Source: Actinacidiphila acidipaludis
GTDB lineage: Bacteria; Actinomycetota; Actinomycetes; Streptomycetales; Streptomycetaceae
Direction of reading: 5' to 3'
DNA: 64,000 nt
NCBI RefSeq assembly: GCF_019890725.1
Contig: NZ_JAINZZ010000008.1
Location: 124,001-188,000, forward strand
Made by a program: the position numbers and the translations under genes. Below are positions 1 through 9,008 of the stretch, piece after piece. The notes under the pieces are model-generated. The model made no database searches and was not told the origin of the DNA. It saw only the letters and a program-made list of their open reading frames with translations. Positions within the stretch are counted from its first letter, which is position 1, and each line of letters starts with the position of its first letter.

Positions 1-770
1 ACGTCGCAGCCCTCGGCGGCCAGGACGCGTACGGTCGCGACGTTGACGTCGGGGAAGAACGCGCCCTGCACGCAGCCCGTGAGCAGGGCGACGGTGCGGC
101 GCCGGACGCCGGCCGCGGGGGTGCGGGCCGGCAGCCGCGGCGCCGGCCCGAGGGCCGGGGCGAGCTCTTCCATGGCCCGCAGCGGCGCGGGCAGCCGCCG
201 CAGGATCCCGGTACGGGCCAGCAGCCGGCCGAGGTGTGCGGCCTGGTAGGCGCGCAGCAGGGCGCGCACCGCCCGCAGCCGCCGCGGGCGGGGGAAGAGG
301 GCGTACACGGCGGCCCGCAGCAGCCGTTCGGTGCGCGGGCGGGTCACGCGCCGTTCGAGCTGCGCGCGGGCGGCGCCGATGAGCTTGTCGTACTGGACGC
401 CGGAGGGGCAGGCGGTCACGCAGGACATGCAGCCCAGGCACTGGTCGAGGTGGCGGACGCTGCTCGCGTCGAAGGCGTCGCCCTGCAGCCCGGCCTTGAT
501 GAGGTCGATGCGGCCGCGCGGGCTGTCCATCTCCTCGCCCCACAGCACGTAGGTGGGACAGGTGGGCAGGCAGAACCCGCAGTGCACGCAGTCCCCCGCC
601 AGCGCGGCGTCCGGCGGGCGGTGACCGTCGAAGGCCGGCCCGGGCGGAACGGTGAATCCGGGCATCCCCAGGCCCACGGTCGCGGCGTCGGCGCTGCCGG
701 CCACCTCGCCGCCGTAGGCAGGGGTGGGTTCGCCGGGCCGGGGCGCGGGGTCGGGGGTGGCGGTGGGCAT
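1..770 (-). CDS. glcF: Glycolate oxidase iron-sulfur subunit GlcF (3' end beyond window)
   Basis: This is the Fe-S electron-transfer subunit of membrane-associated glycolate oxidase, which passes electrons from glycolate oxidation to the respiratory chain. Two ferredoxin-type motifs are visible: Cys61, 64, 67 and 71 (reading CVHCGFCLPTCP) and Cys111, 114, 117 and 121 (CLGCMSCVTACP), each expected to bind a 4Fe-4S cluster. The frame is still open at base 1, after the start of the C-terminal heterodisulfide-reductase-like region, so the gene is partial. Its ATG overlaps the glcE stop as TGATG, indicating translational coupling. The order glcD-glcE-glcF on one strand supports the name. It could instead serve D-lactate or another 2-hydroxyacid, because these subunits are shared across that family. 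Confidence 0.9.
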   Translation of the reverse strand, partial: MPTATPDPAPRPGEPTPAYGGEVAGSADAATVGLGMPGFTVPPGPAFDGHRPPDAALAGDCVHCGFCLPTCPTYVLWGEEMDSPRGRIDLIKAGLQGDAFDASSVRHLDQCLGCMSCVTACPSGVQYDKLIGAARAQLERRVTRPRTERLLRAAVYALFPRPRRLRAVRALLRAYQAAHLGRLLARTGILRRLPAPLRAMEELAPALGPAPRLPARTPAAGVRRRTVALLTGCVQGAFFPDVNVATVRVLAAEGCD

Positions 771-1945
771 CACAGGCCTCCCAGCAGCCGGCCGGGCGAC
801 AGCCGCCGCTCGGGGTCGAACCGGTCCTTGACGCGGGTCATCAGCGGGAACGCGTCGCCGGTCGGCCCCCAGTGCTCGGCCGCGCCGCGTGCCGGGCCCG
901 CCGCGGCGAGGACCACGGCCGAGCCGTCGTACGGCGTGAGGGCCGCGCGCAGCTCCGCGAGGCCGGTGCCGGCGGGGACGGCGGCGTAGGCGACGCCGGT
1001 GCAGGCCGAGAACGTGCCGTGCGGGCCGGGCGCACCGGACGGCCGTCCGTCGAGTGCCCCGAGGACGTCGAGGACGCGCGGCAGCGCGAACGGCTCGTAG
1101 GCCAGGCGCAGCACGAGGTCGCCCTCGGGGCGGTGCCCGAACCAGCCGGGCAGGGCGTCGGCGACGCGGCCGGCGCCGAGCAGCGCGACGGTGTCCCGGG
1201 CCTGCGCGCGCACGGACGCGGCAGTGCTTTCGAAGAGGACGACGAGCTCGCCGCCGGGAGCGGCGGCGTCCCACTTCAGTTCGGCGGCGGTGGGCGTGAG
1301 GGTGGACCGGGCGAGCAGGGCGGCGTACCGGCCGGCCTGGGCGCTGTCGTGCACGGGCACGGTGACGGTGGCCCGGGCGGGCTGCCGCGGGTGCAGCCGC
1401 CAGGTGGTGGACACCACGACGCCCAGGGAGCCGTGCGCGCCGGTGTAGAGCTTGCCGAGGTCGTATCCGGCGACGTTCTTGACGACCTTTCCGCCCGCGC
1501 GGGCGACCGTGCCGTCGGCGAGCACCACCGTGACGCCGATCAGCAGGTCCCGCACCGTGCCGTAGCGCAGCCGCCGGGGGCCGGAGGCGTTGGCGCTGAC
1601 GATCCCGCCGAGGGTCGCGTCCGGTTCCGGCGGGTCGAGGGCGAGCATCTGGCCGTGGTCGGCGAGGCATTCCTGGAGGGCGGCGAGGGGCACCCCGGCC
1701 TCGGCCACGACGACGAGGTCACCGGGCAGGTACTCGGTGATCCGGCAGAGGCCGCCGGTGCGCAGCAGCAGGTCGCACGAGGTGGGCGGCGCGGCCCAGC
1801 CGGTCTTCGTGCCGGCGCCGACGGGCACGACCGTGCCGGAGGTGCCGCGCAGGAGCTCGGCGGTCTCGGCGACGCTCTCCGGGCGGGCCCGGGCGGTGTC
1901 CGGGCCCGCGATCGCCGGGGGCGGGGTCCGCGGTGCTCCGCCCAT
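770..1945 (-). CDS. glcE: Glycolate oxidase FAD-binding subunit GlcE
   Basis: The 391-residue product is the smaller FAD-binding subunit of glycolate oxidase. The N-terminal half is a PCMH-type (FAD_binding_4) domain: VPVGAGTKTGW near residue 45 is the usual phosphate-binding start, and GGIVSANASGPRRLRYG matches the second FAD loop. The C-terminal half is the short cap typical of GlcE and lacks the long GlcD C-terminus. I chose the ATG at 1945 because the glcD stop lies one base upstream (TGACATG); a longer open frame exists upstream but would overlap glcD extensively. The stop overlaps the glcF start. It acts with GlcD and GlcF at the inner face of the membrane. Confidence 0.88.
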   Translation of the reverse strand: MGGAPRTPPPAIAGPDTARARPESVAETAELLRGTSGTVVPVGAGTKTGWAAPPTSCDLLLRTGGLCRITEYLPGDLVVVAEAGVPLAALQECLADHGQMLALDPPEPDATLGGIVSANASGPRRLRYGTVRDLLIGVTVVLADGTVARAGGKVVKNVAGYDLGKLYTGAHGSLGVVVSTTWRLHPRQPARATVTVPVHDSAQAGRYAALLARSTLTPTAAELKWDAAAPGGELVVLFESTAASVRAQARDTVALLGAGRVADALPGWFGHRPEGDLVLRLAYEPFALPRVLDVLGALDGRPSGAPGPHGTFSACTGVAYAAVPAGTGLAELRAALTPYDGSAVVLAAAGPARGAAEHWGPTGDAFPLMTRVKDRFDPERRLSPGRLLGGL

Positions 1946-1946
1946 G

Positions 1947-3413
1947 TCAGAACACCTCGCCGAGCGCGGGGTCCCGGCCGGGGTCGTCGGCGGTGCGCAC
2001 GCCGGGGCGTTCCCCGCACAGCCGCGGGGTGGGGAACAGCTTGCCGGGATTGGCGAGTCCCGCCGGGTCGAACGCGCACCGCAGCCGGTGCATGGTGTCG
2101 AGGTCGTCCGCGGTGAACTGCCGTGCCATCTTGGCCTTCTTCTCCACGCCGACACCGTGTTCGCCGGTGATGGAGCCGCCCGCGTCGACGCACAGGTCGA
2201 GGATGGCCGAGCCGAGGTCCTCGGCGGCGGCCTCGGCGCCGGGAACGGTGTCGTCGAAGAGGATCAGCGGGTGCAGGTTGCCGTCACCGGCGTGGAAGAC
2301 GTTGGCGACGCGGATCCCGGCCGCGTCGGCGAGCCGCCCGATCTCGGTGAGGATCTCCGGCAGGCGGGTGCGCGGGATGACGCCGTCCTGGACGTAGTAG
2401 GCCGGGCTGATCCGCCCGACCGCGGCGAACGCCGACTTGCGGCCCTTCCAGATCAGGTCGCGTTCTGCCGCGTCGCGTGCGACACGGGTCTCGAACGCGG
2501 CCCGGGCGGTGGCGAGCCGCACCACCTGCTCGAACTGTTCGGCGACCTCGGCGGCGGGCCCGTCGAGTTCGACCACCAGGACGGCGGCCGCGCCCTCGGG
2601 GTATCCGCAGCGCACGGCGGCCTCGGCCGCCTCGATGGCCAGCGCGTCCATCATCTCGACGGCCGCGGGCACGATGCCCGCGGCGATGATGTCGCTGACG
2701 GTGCCGGCCGCGCCCTCGACCGTGCGGTAGCCGAGCAGCAGGGTGCGGACGGTCTCGGGGGCCTGGACGGTGCGCAGGGTGACGCGGGTGGCGACGCCGA
2801 GTGTGCCCTCGCTGCCGACGAAGGCGCCGAGCAGGTCGTAGCCGGGGTGTTCGGGCGCGGTGCCGCCGAGGTGCACCACCTCGCCGTCGGGCAGCACCAC
2901 TTCGGCCCCGGTGACGTGGTTGACGGTGAAGCCGTACTTCAGGCAGTGCGCGCCGCCGGCGTTCTCGGCCACGTTGCCGCCGATGGAGCAGACCTGCTGG
3001 GAGGAGGGGTCGGGCGCGTAGGCCTGCCCGTGCGGCGCGGCCTCGCGGGTGACCCAGAGGTTGACGACGCCGGGTTCGACCTCGACGCGGGCGTTGTCGG
3101 GGTCGACGGACAGGACGCGGCGCAGCCGGGAGAGCACCACCAGCACGCCGTCGGCGACCGGGACGGCGCCGCCGGACAGCCCGGTCCCCGATCCGCGGGC
3201 CACGAACGGCACTCCGGCCTGGGCGCACAATCGCACGGCCGCGACCACGTCGTCGCGGCCGGCGGCGAGGACGACGACGGCGGGCTGCACGCGGACGGTG
3301 GCCAGGCCGTCGCAGGCGTAGGTGCGCACCTGCGCCGGATCGGTGAGGACGTGGGCGGCGCCGATGCGGTCGCGCAGTCGGCCCGCGAGCAGGTCGATCC
3401 GCGTGTCACTCAT
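1947..3413 (-). CDS. glcD: Glycolate oxidase subunit GlcD (FAD-linked 2-hydroxyacid dehydrogenase)
   Basis: The 488-residue protein is the catalytic FAD subunit that oxidises glycolate to glyoxylate. It has the PCMH FAD domain (VPFVARGSGTGLSGGAVP near residues 60-80 and SSQQVCSIGGNVAENAGG near 120-140) and the FAD-oxidase C domain with the family signature GDGNLHP followed by ITGEHGVG, whose histidine belongs to the active site. I chose the ATG giving MSDTRIDLL; two in-frame upstream starts are possible, but the farther one falls inside the large dyad at 3456-3491. It is the first gene of glcDEF. A D-lactate dehydrogenase role is the main alternative, since GlcD and D-LDH are hard to tell apart by sequence. 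Confidence 0.88.
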   Translation of the reverse strand: MSDTRIDLLAGRLRDRIGAAHVLTDPAQVRTYACDGLATVRVQPAVVVLAAGRDDVVAAVRLCAQAGVPFVARGSGTGLSGGAVPVADGVLVVLSRLRRVLSVDPDNARVEVEPGVVNLWVTREAAPHGQAYAPDPSSQQVCSIGGNVAENAGGAHCLKYGFTVNHVTGAEVVLPDGEVVHLGGTAPEHPGYDLLGAFVGSEGTLGVATRVTLRTVQAPETVRTLLLGYRTVEGAAGTVSDIIAAGIVPAAVEMMDALAIEAAEAAVRCGYPEGAAAVLVVELDGPAAEVAEQFEQVVRLATARAAFETRVARDAAERDLIWKGRKSAFAAVGRISPAYYVQDGVIPRTRLPEILTEIGRLADAAGIRVANVFHAGDGNLHPLILFDDTVPGAEAAAEDLGSAILDLCVDAGGSITGEHGVGVEKKAKMARQFTADDLDTMHRLRCAFDPAGLANPGKLFPTPRLCGERPGVRTADDPGRDPALGEVF

Positions 3414-3455
3414 GGTCTCGCATGGCGGCTCTCCAGGCGTGGACGACATGGCCGT

Positions 3456-3491
3456 TTCCACCAGTCGGTAGCCCCCTACCGAATGATGGAA
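3456..3491. promoter_or_regulatory. 36-bp dyad upstream of glcD, likely operator
   Basis: The core is a perfect inverted repeat, TCGGTAG-CCCC-CTACCGA (3465-3482). The symmetry extends outward with the same centre to TTCCA at 3456-3460 and TGGAA at 3487-3491. It lies 43-78 bases upstream of the chosen glcD ATG, where a promoter would be expected. A GntR/FadR-type or similar dimeric regulator of the glycolate operon is the obvious candidate, but no regulator gene lies beside it in the window. Confidence 0.5.
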
Positions 3492-3538
3492 GGATGCGCC
3501 CGTGGCGTGATCGCGTCAACCCCCTGGGAGCCGGGCGG

Positions 3539-4006
3539 TCAGGCCTTCGGGATGTCGAAGTAGTGCGTGAGGAACCCGGCCAGCTTGATGTCGCCCTTGA
3601 GCTTGAGCTTGCGGGTGAAGAACAGGGTGGGGCCGGAGGCGTTGCCGGAGACCAGTTTCAGGAACTCGGGGGCGGCCATGGTGAGGCTGAGCTGCGGGGT
3701 GCGCTCGGTTCGCTCGTCCGTCACCGTGCAGGCGCCCTCGGCGATGTGCGTCTCGTAGACGTCCCCGTCGCCCTCGGCGCCGGTGATCTTCCAGCGGATC
3801 AGCGCGTCACGCTTGCCGGCCGCAGCGGGACGGAAGCGGGTGTGCATCCGGCCGAAGACCTCGTCGAGCACGCGGCGTCGCTGCGGGCCGTCCATCAGGG
3901 CGGCCAGGCGGGCGGCGCTCAGCCCCTTCACGATCCGGGCGAACTCCTCGGGCTCCACCGAGCCGAAGTCCAGCGTGTCCAGGTCGAGATCGTCGAGCGC
4001 GGCCAT
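3539..4006 (-). CDS. SCP2 sterol-binding domain protein
   Basis: The 155-residue protein is a single SCP2-type lipid-binding domain after an acidic N-terminal stretch of about 15 residues. The fold is suggested by the central segment ending ALIRWKITG, by a TVTDERTERTPQLSLTMAAPEF stretch broken as usual before the last helix, and by the C-terminal GDIKLAGFL segment in which SCP2 domains present a hydrophobic cavity. Such proteins carry sterols, acyl-CoAs or other lipids and have no catalytic residues. The ATG at 4006 follows a GGAAGAGG ribosome-binding site at 9 bases; a GTG three codons upstream is less well placed. It is monocistronic, and a palindromic operator sits just upstream. Confidence 0.75.
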   Translation of the reverse strand: MAALDDLDLDTLDFGSVEPEEFARIVKGLSAARLAALMDGPQRRRVLDEVFGRMHTRFRPAAAGKRDALIRWKITGAEGDGDVYETHIAEGACTVTDERTERTPQLSLTMAAPEFLKLVSGNASGPTLFFTRKLKLKGDIKLAGFLTHYFDIPKA

Positions 4007-4022
4007 CCCCGGCACCCTCTTC

Positions 4023-4053
4023 CTTACTCCTGAGTAAGTTTACTGAGGGGTAA
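4023..4053. promoter_or_regulatory. TetR-type operator pair upstream of the SCP2 gene
   Basis: CTTACTC-CT-GAGTAAG (4023-4038) is a perfect 7-bp inverted repeat. It is followed directly by a second, imperfect dyad, TTACTGAGGGGTAA (4040-4053), with the same TTACT half-site. TTACT/AGTAA half-sites are common for TetR-family regulators of lipid metabolism in actinobacteria, which fits a lipid-carrier gene. The position, 17-47 bases upstream of the start codon, fits repression. Confidence 0.5.
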
Positions 4054-4137
4054 GGATAGGTACGCGGGACGCCCGTGACAAGGAGGCCCCGGCCGACCCG
4101 CCGCCGCGCCACCCGTCCGGGTGTGCGGCTCCCGCGC

Positions 4138-5574
4138 TCACGCCCGGGACGCGGCGGTGCGGCGCAGATGGCGCAGCACCGCCAGCGCCGCGTTGTGGCC
4201 GCTCATGCCGTGCACGCCCGGTCCGGGCGGGGTCGCGGACGAGCAGAGGAAGACGCCGGGGCGCCGGGTGGCGTAGGGGATCGCCGCCAGCCGCGGGCGC
4301 AGCACGCTCTGCAGTCCGGAGAAGGCGCCGCACGCGATGTCCCCGCCCACGTAGTTGGCGTTGCGGGCGGCGAGAGCGGACGGCCCGGTGACCGCCCGGG
4401 CCAGTACAAGGTCCCGGAACCCGGGGGCGAAGCGCTCGATCTGCCGCTCGACCGCGTCGGTGGCGTCGCCGTGCCAGCCGTGCGGGACATGCGCGTAGGC
4501 CCAGAACACGTGCTTGCCCTCGGGCGCCCGCGACGGGTCCACGACGCACGGCTGCGAGGTGATCAGGAACGGCGTCTGCGGCGGCCGGCCGGTGACCGCG
4601 CGGGTCAGCGCGTCGCCGATCTCGGTGTACGTGGGCCCGATGTGCACCGTCCCGGCGCGGCGGGCCTCCGGCGCGGTCCACGGCACCGGGCCGTCCAGCG
4701 CGTAGTCCAGCTTGAACACCGAGGGGCCGTAGCGGTAGCCGCGGTAGCTGTCGCCGAGGGAGGCGATCCGGGCCAGGGCGGTCGGCGAGGTGTCGAACAG
4801 GTAGGCCCGGGCGGGCGGCAGTTCGTCCAGCTTGCGGACCGTCACACCGGTGTGGATCACGCCGCCGAGCTCGGCCAGGTAGCCGGCCAGGGCGTCGGAG
4901 ATCGCCTGGGAGCCGCCGCGGGCCACCGGCCAGCCGCGTTCGTGCCCGGCCAGCGCGAACATCATCGCCATGGCGCCGGTGAACGGCTCCCGCAGCCGGC
5001 AGATCGCGTGTCCGGCGAGCCCGGCGAAGAAGCCGCGGGCCTTCTGATCGCGGAACATCTTGGCCAGGACCGCGACCGGCGGCGTCCCGGTGAGCCCGAA
5101 CCGCACGAACCGGTAGGGGTCGCGCGGCAGTCCGGCCCACGGCGGGCGGAAGAAGTCGGCGGCGACGGCGTTCCAGTGGCCGGTGTACGGCTCCAGCAGC
5201 CGCCGGTAGGTCCCGGCGTCGCGCGGGCCGAGCGAGGCGGCCGTCTCGCCGACGGTGCGGCCGAGCACCGCGGCCGTCCCGTCGGGAAAGGGGTGCGCCA
5301 TGGGGAGTTCGGGCTGCAGCCACTCCAGGCCGTGGCGGGCCAGCGGCAGGCCGCGGAAGGCGGGTGAGCCGATGCCGAAGGGGTGCACGGCCGAGCAGGG
5401 GTCGTGCCGGAAGCCGGGCAGCGTCAGTTCCTCGGTGCGCGCGCCGCCGCCGACGGTGTCGGCCGCCTCGTAGACCTGCACCGACAGTCCCGCGCGGGCG
5501 AGTTCGGCGGCCGCGGTCAGTCCGTTGGGCCCGGCGCCGACGACGACCGCGTCGGCCAGGACGGCGCGGCTCAT
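4138..5574 (-). CDS. Phytoene-desaturase-like FAD-dependent oxidoreductase
   Basis: The 478-residue protein starts with a Rossmann dinucleotide-binding motif, [20 protein letters not shown] (residues 10-29), followed by [13 protein letters not shown], the arrangement of CrtI/amine-oxidase-type flavoproteins. The C-terminal FAD-contact segment is the usual [11 protein letters not shown]. Carotenoid genes are absent. The start is an ATG overlapping the preceding phosphatase stop by 4 nt (ATGA), so it is the last gene of the pyrimidine operon. The family covers desaturases, amine oxidases and all-trans-retinol saturase-like enzymes, so the substrate cannot be read from sequence. A role in oxidising an amine or aldehyde made by the operon is possible but is inference. 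Confidence 0.75.
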   Translation of the reverse strand: MSRAVLADAVVVGAGPNGLTAAAELARAGLSVQVYEAADTVGGGARTEELTLPGFRHDPCSAVHPFGIGSPAFRGLPLARHGLEWLQPELPMAHPFPDGTAAVLGRTVGETAASLGPRDAGTYRRLLEPYTGHWNAVAADFFRPPWAGLPRDPYRFVRFGLTGTPPVAVLAKMFRDQKARGFFAGLAGHAICRLREPFTGAMAMMFALAGHERGWPVARGGSQAISDALAGYLAELGGVIHTGVTVRKLDELPPARAYLFDTSPTALARIASLGDSYRGYRYGPSVFKLDYALDGPVPWTAPEARRAGTVHIGPTYTEIGDALTRAVTGRPPQTPFLITSQPCVVDPSRAPEGKHVFWAYAHVPHGWHGDATDAVERQIERFAPGFRDLVLARAVTGPSALAARNANYVGGDIACGAFSGLQSVLRPRLAAIPYATRRPGVFLCSSATPPGPGVHGMSGHNAALAVLRHLRRTAASRA

Positions 5575-6404
5575 CGCGCACCGCCCAGCAGGTCGATCAC
5601 GCGGCGGGCGGTGGCCTCGTCGCGGGCCACCGTGAACGGCAGGGCGTTGCCGCCGGCGATGCGGAACGGCGCCCCTTGCACGGTCAGGCTGCTCGCGCCG
5701 GCCTCGGCGGTCAGCAGCAGTCCGGCGGCGTGGTCCCAGGGCGCCTCCCAGAAGAAGGCGACGCCGTCCGTCAGCCCGCGCGCCACGTCCAGATAGGCCA
5801 GGCCCGCGCAGGTGCACGGCGTGCAGACGGCGCCGGCCGCCTCCAGGCGGTCCAGGGCCTCGCGTTCGGCGGGGGTGCGGAAGACGGGGTTGGAGGTCCA
5901 CAGCCGCAGCGGCCCGTCGCCGCCGGTCCGCAGCGGCACGCCGTCGAGCAACGCGCCGCGCCCGCGGCGCGCGGTGGCGAACAGCCCGCGTATCGGCGCG
6001 TACGTCCAGGACGCCAGCGGTTCGCCGCGGTGCACCAGGGCGACCAGGGTGGCGAAGCCGTCCTCGCCGCGGACGAAGGCGGCGGTGCCGTCGACCGGGT
6101 CGACGACCCACACCGGGTCGTCCCCGCCCAGCCGGTCCAGCACCGCGGGGTCGGCGCTCACCGCCTCCTCCCCGACGACGACGGAGCCGGGGAGGAGAGC
6201 GGTGAGCTGCTCGGTCAGGCGCTCCTCGGCGCGCCGGTCGGCCGTGGTCACCAGGTCGTGCGGGCCGGTCTTGACCGCTATGTCGCTGTCGGCGAGCGCC
6301 CGCCAGCGCGGGACGACCTCGGCCGCGACCACCTGCCTGACCGCGGCCTCCACCGCGGCGAGCAGCCCGTCCCCGACGCCGTCCTTGTCCGCGGCCGCAC
6401 TCAT
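5571..6404 (-). CDS. Inositol monophosphatase family protein
   Basis: The 277-residue protein has the metal-binding signatures of the IMPase superfamily: GEEAV (metal site 1), [12 protein letters not shown] (the DPxDGT motif) near residues 105-117, and [13 protein letters not shown] near the C-terminus with its metal-ligand aspartate. These enzymes remove phosphate from inositol phosphates, fructose-1,6-bisphosphate, histidinol phosphate or PAP. It lies between the permease (37 bases after its stop) and the FAD enzyme (4-nt overlap), so it is part of the pyrimidine operon. I chose the ATG at 6404, preceded by GAGGT at 10 bases; an ATG at 6428 and a TTG at 6440 are in frame. The true substrate is unknown. 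Confidence 0.8.
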   Translation of the reverse strand: MSAAADKDGVGDGLLAAVEAAVRQVVAAEVVPRWRALADSDIAVKTGPHDLVTTADRRAEERLTEQLTALLPGSVVVGEEAVSADPAVLDRLGGDDPVWVVDPVDGTAAFVRGEDGFATLVALVHRGEPLASWTYAPIRGLFATARRGRGALLDGVPLRTGGDGPLRLWTSNPVFRTPAEREALDRLEAAGAVCTPCTCAGLAYLDVARGLTDGVAFFWEAPWDHAAGLLLTAEAGASSLTVQGAPFRIAGGNALPFTVARDEATARRVIDLLGGAR

Positions 6405-6440
6405 GACCGCACCGACCTCGATGCCCATGGAGCCATCCAA

Positions 6441-7955
6441 TCAGACCCGCGCACCACGCGGCCGTGCGATGCGCATCAGCACCACGTACAGCAGGAGTGA
6501 CGAGCCCAGTCCGACCGCCCAGCCGTAGTCGGCCAGGGGTTTGAGGAACGGGATCAGCCCGTGCCGGGGGAAGGGACCGGCGCCGGGCGCGGAGTAGGAG
6601 CCGCCGACCGCCAGCACGCCGCCGACGCAGAACGCCGCCACCGCCCGCCAGTTCCAGCCTCCGTGATACCAGTAACGGCCGGCCGGGTCGTACAACTCCC
6701 CCAGTTCCAGCCGGGTGCGGCGGATGATCCAGTAGTCGGCGATGAGCACGCCGGCCACCGTGCCGAGGACGCCGCCGACCACCCCGAGCCAGGTGTAGAT
6801 GTAGAACTGGGGCGTGGAGATGAGCTTCCACGGGAAGAGCAGCACCCCCACCGCGCCGGTGATCAGCGCGCCGGTGCGGAAGTTGACCAGCCGCGGCGCG
6901 AGATGCGACAGGTCGTAGGCCGGGGACACCACATTGGCGGCGATGTTGACGGAGATCGTGGCGATCAGCACGGTCAGCAGGGCGTACAGCAGTCCGACGG
7001 TGTTGCCGCTCTTGGCGCTCAGCGCCACCGGGTCCCACAAGGTGGTGTCCTTGGCGCCGTACACCGCCTGCGCGCCCGAGGTGACCAGCACCGACAGCAG
7101 CGCGAACGCGGTCATGGTGGTCGGCAGGCCGAGCGTCTGCCCCCAGACCTGGGCCCGCTGCCCGGCGCCGAAGCGGGTGAAGTCGGGGATGTTGAGGGAC
7201 AGCGTCGACCAGAAGCCGATCATGCCCATGAGGGCGGGGAAGAACACCTTCCAGAAGTGGCTGCCCCAGCCGAGTTGGGAGGGCTGGTCGAGCAGCGGGC
7301 CGAGGCCCCCTGCCTTCACCGAGATCCAGATCAGCAGCACCACCGCGCCGATCAGGACGAACGGCGCCGCCCAGTTCTCGAACCGCCGCAGGGTCTCCAT
7401 CCCCCGCGCGATGATGGCGAGTTCCAGGGCCCAGAACAGCACGAAACACAGCCACAGCGGCCACGGGTAGCCGCCGATCCGCTGCTCCGCGGCCCAGTCG
7501 CCCGGGAACACCCGGTCCAGCAGGACGAAGATGCCCTGGCCGCCGATCCACGTCTGGATGCCGAACCAGCAGCAGGCGACGGCCGCGCGCACCAGCGCGG
7601 GCAGGTTGGCGCCGCGCAGCCCGAACGAGGCGCGGGCGAGGATCGGGAAGGGGATGCCGTACTTGGGTCCGGCGTGCCCGGTGAGGAGCATCGGGACCAG
7701 CACGATCACGTTGGCCAGCGCGATGGTCAGGACCGACTGCTTCCAGTCCATGCCGAGCGCGACGAGCCCTGAAGCGAGCGTCCAGGAGGGGATGTTGTGG
7801 GCCATGCCGACCCACAGCGCGGTGAAGTTGTAGGTCGACCACGTGCGGTCGGTGACGGGGACGGGCAGCAGGTCGGGATTGGCGTAGGGCCCGGACGGCG
7901 GGCCCGCGTCGGCGGGGAGGTCGACGCGGTCGCCCGCCCCTGCGGCTATGGCCAT
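6441..7955 (-). CDS. NCS1 family nucleobase/hydantoin permease
   Basis: The 504-residue membrane protein has about twelve hydrophobic segments and the NCS1 hallmarks: [20 protein letters not shown] near residues 36-55, the substrate-site helix [12 protein letters not shown] near 130, [11 protein letters not shown] near 245 and [15 protein letters not shown] near 330. The tryptophan in TM3 and the asparagine in TM8 correspond to hydantoin contacts known in Mhp1. It starts 18 bases after the LLM oxidoreductase stop, inside the pyrimidine operon. Uptake of uracil, thymine, dihydropyrimidines or hydantoins by sodium or proton symport is the likely role; allantoin is possible but the allantoinase lies elsewhere. 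Confidence 0.88.
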   Translation of the reverse strand: MAIAAGAGDRVDLPADAGPPSGPYANPDLLPVPVTDRTWSTYNFTALWVGMAHNIPSWTLASGLVALGMDWKQSVLTIALANVIVLVPMLLTGHAGPKYGIPFPILARASFGLRGANLPALVRAAVACCWFGIQTWIGGQGIFVLLDRVFPGDWAAEQRIGGYPWPLWLCFVLFWALELAIIARGMETLRRFENWAAPFVLIGAVVLLIWISVKAGGLGPLLDQPSQLGWGSHFWKVFFPALMGMIGFWSTLSLNIPDFTRFGAGQRAQVWGQTLGLPTTMTAFALLSVLVTSGAQAVYGAKDTTLWDPVALSAKSGNTVGLLYALLTVLIATISVNIAANVVSPAYDLSHLAPRLVNFRTGALITGAVGVLLFPWKLISTPQFYIYTWLGVVGGVLGTVAGVLIADYWIIRRTRLELGELYDPAGRYWYHGGWNWRAVAAFCVGGVLAVGGSYSAPGAGPFPRHGLIPFLKPLADYGWAVGLGSSLLLYVVLMRIARPRGARV

Positions 7956-7973
7956 GGACTCACCTCGAATCGG

Positions 7974-8987
7974 TCATCTCAGAGCGGGGATGACGTGCCG
8001 GCCGTACGCGTCGACGGTCGGCTCCTTGGCGTCGTGCATGTCGTACACGGCGAACTGGTCGACGCCCAGGTCGCGCAGGGCCTCCAGCTTGGCCACATGG
8101 GCCTGCGGAGGGCCGATCAGGCAGAAGCGGTCGACGATCTCGTCGGGGACGAAGGCGGTGTCGGGGTTCCCGGCCCGACCGTGGTGCGTGTAGTCGTACC
8201 CCTGCCGTCGTTCGATGTAGTCGGTCAACTCGTCGGGGACCAGGCCGGAGTGCTCGCCGTAGCGGCCGACGAGGTCGGCGACGTGGTTGCCGACCATGCC
8301 GCCGAACCAGCGGCACTGCTCGCGGGCGTGGGCGAGGGCTTCGGGCGAGTCGTCCTCGGTGACGTAGGCGGGCGCCGCGACGCACACCGTGACCGACGCC
8401 GGGTCGCGCCCGGCCTTCTCGGCGGCCTCCCGTACCGCCTTGACCATCCACTCGGTGAGGAAGACGTCGGCGAGCTGGAGGATGAAGCCGTCGGCCTTCT
8501 CCCCGGCCAGCGCGAGGGCCTTGGGGCCGTAGGCGGCCATCCACACCGGCAGCCGGCCGTCCTCCACCCACGGCAGCCGCAGCGGCGTGCCGTCGACGAC
8601 CGCCTCCCGGCCCTCGGCGAGATCGCGGATGACGCCCATCGCCTCGCCGAGCCGGGCGAGGGAGTTGGGCGGCCGGCCGGCCACGCGCATGGCCGAGTCG
8701 CCGCGACCGATGCCGCACACCGTGCGGTTGCCGTACATCGAGTTGAGGGTGGCGAAGGTGGAGGCGGTCACCTCCCAGGTACGGGTGCCGGGGTTGGTGA
8801 CCATCGTGCCGACGGTGAGCCGTTCGGTGTGGTCGAGGATCCGGCTGTGGATGACGAAGGGTTCCTGCCACAGCACGGCGGAGTCGAAGGTCCAGCCGTG
8901 GGTGAAGCCGTTGCGCTCGGCGCGCTGCATCAGGGCGACGACGTCCGAGGCGGGCGGATCGGTCTGCAGCACGAGGCCGAAGTCCAT
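7974..8987 (-). CDS. LLM-class F420/flavin-dependent oxidoreductase, TIGR03842 (CPS_4081) type
   Basis: The 337-residue protein is a TIM-barrel luciferase-like monooxygenase-class enzyme. It begins MDFGLVLQTDPPA and carries GTMVTNPGTRTWEVTAS near residue 80, NRTVCGIGRGDSA near 110 and LPVWMAAYGPKALALAGE near 150, which fit the TIGR03842 group as I remember it. Members use F420 or FMN. Genes of this type are repeatedly found next to dihydropyrimidinases. Here it lies between dihydropyrimidinase (21 bases upstream) and the permease, and no dihydropyrimidine dehydrogenase is present. Reduction of uracil or thymine to the dihydro form is therefore an attractive but unproven role; hydroxylation or ring oxidation is the alternative. 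Confidence 0.85.
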   Translation of the reverse strand: MDFGLVLQTDPPASDVVALMQRAERNGFTHGWTFDSAVLWQEPFVIHSRILDHTERLTVGTMVTNPGTRTWEVTASTFATLNSMYGNRTVCGIGRGDSAMRVAGRPPNSLARLGEAMGVIRDLAEGREAVVDGTPLRLPWVEDGRLPVWMAAYGPKALALAGEKADGFILQLADVFLTEWMVKAVREAAEKAGRDPASVTVCVAAPAYVTEDDSPEALAHAREQCRWFGGMVGNHVADLVGRYGEHSGLVPDELTDYIERRQGYDYTHHGRAGNPDTAFVPDEIVDRFCLIGPPQAHVAKLEALRDLGVDQFAVYDMHDAKEPTVDAYGRHVIPALR

Positions 8988-9008
8988 GGCACCGCTCCTT
9001 TGGGGTCC

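Noticed and set aside
234..989. Plus-strand open frame at the window start
   Set aside because: It opposes glcF and glcE, whose cysteine motifs and FAD motifs are unambiguous.
5582..7842. One continuous minus-strand frame joining the FAD enzyme to text over the phosphatase and permease
   Set aside because: The part upstream of the ATG at 5574 is in the wrong frame for both overlying genes and is arginine-rich. The FAD enzyme starts at 5574 with an ATGA overlap, so there is no fusion.
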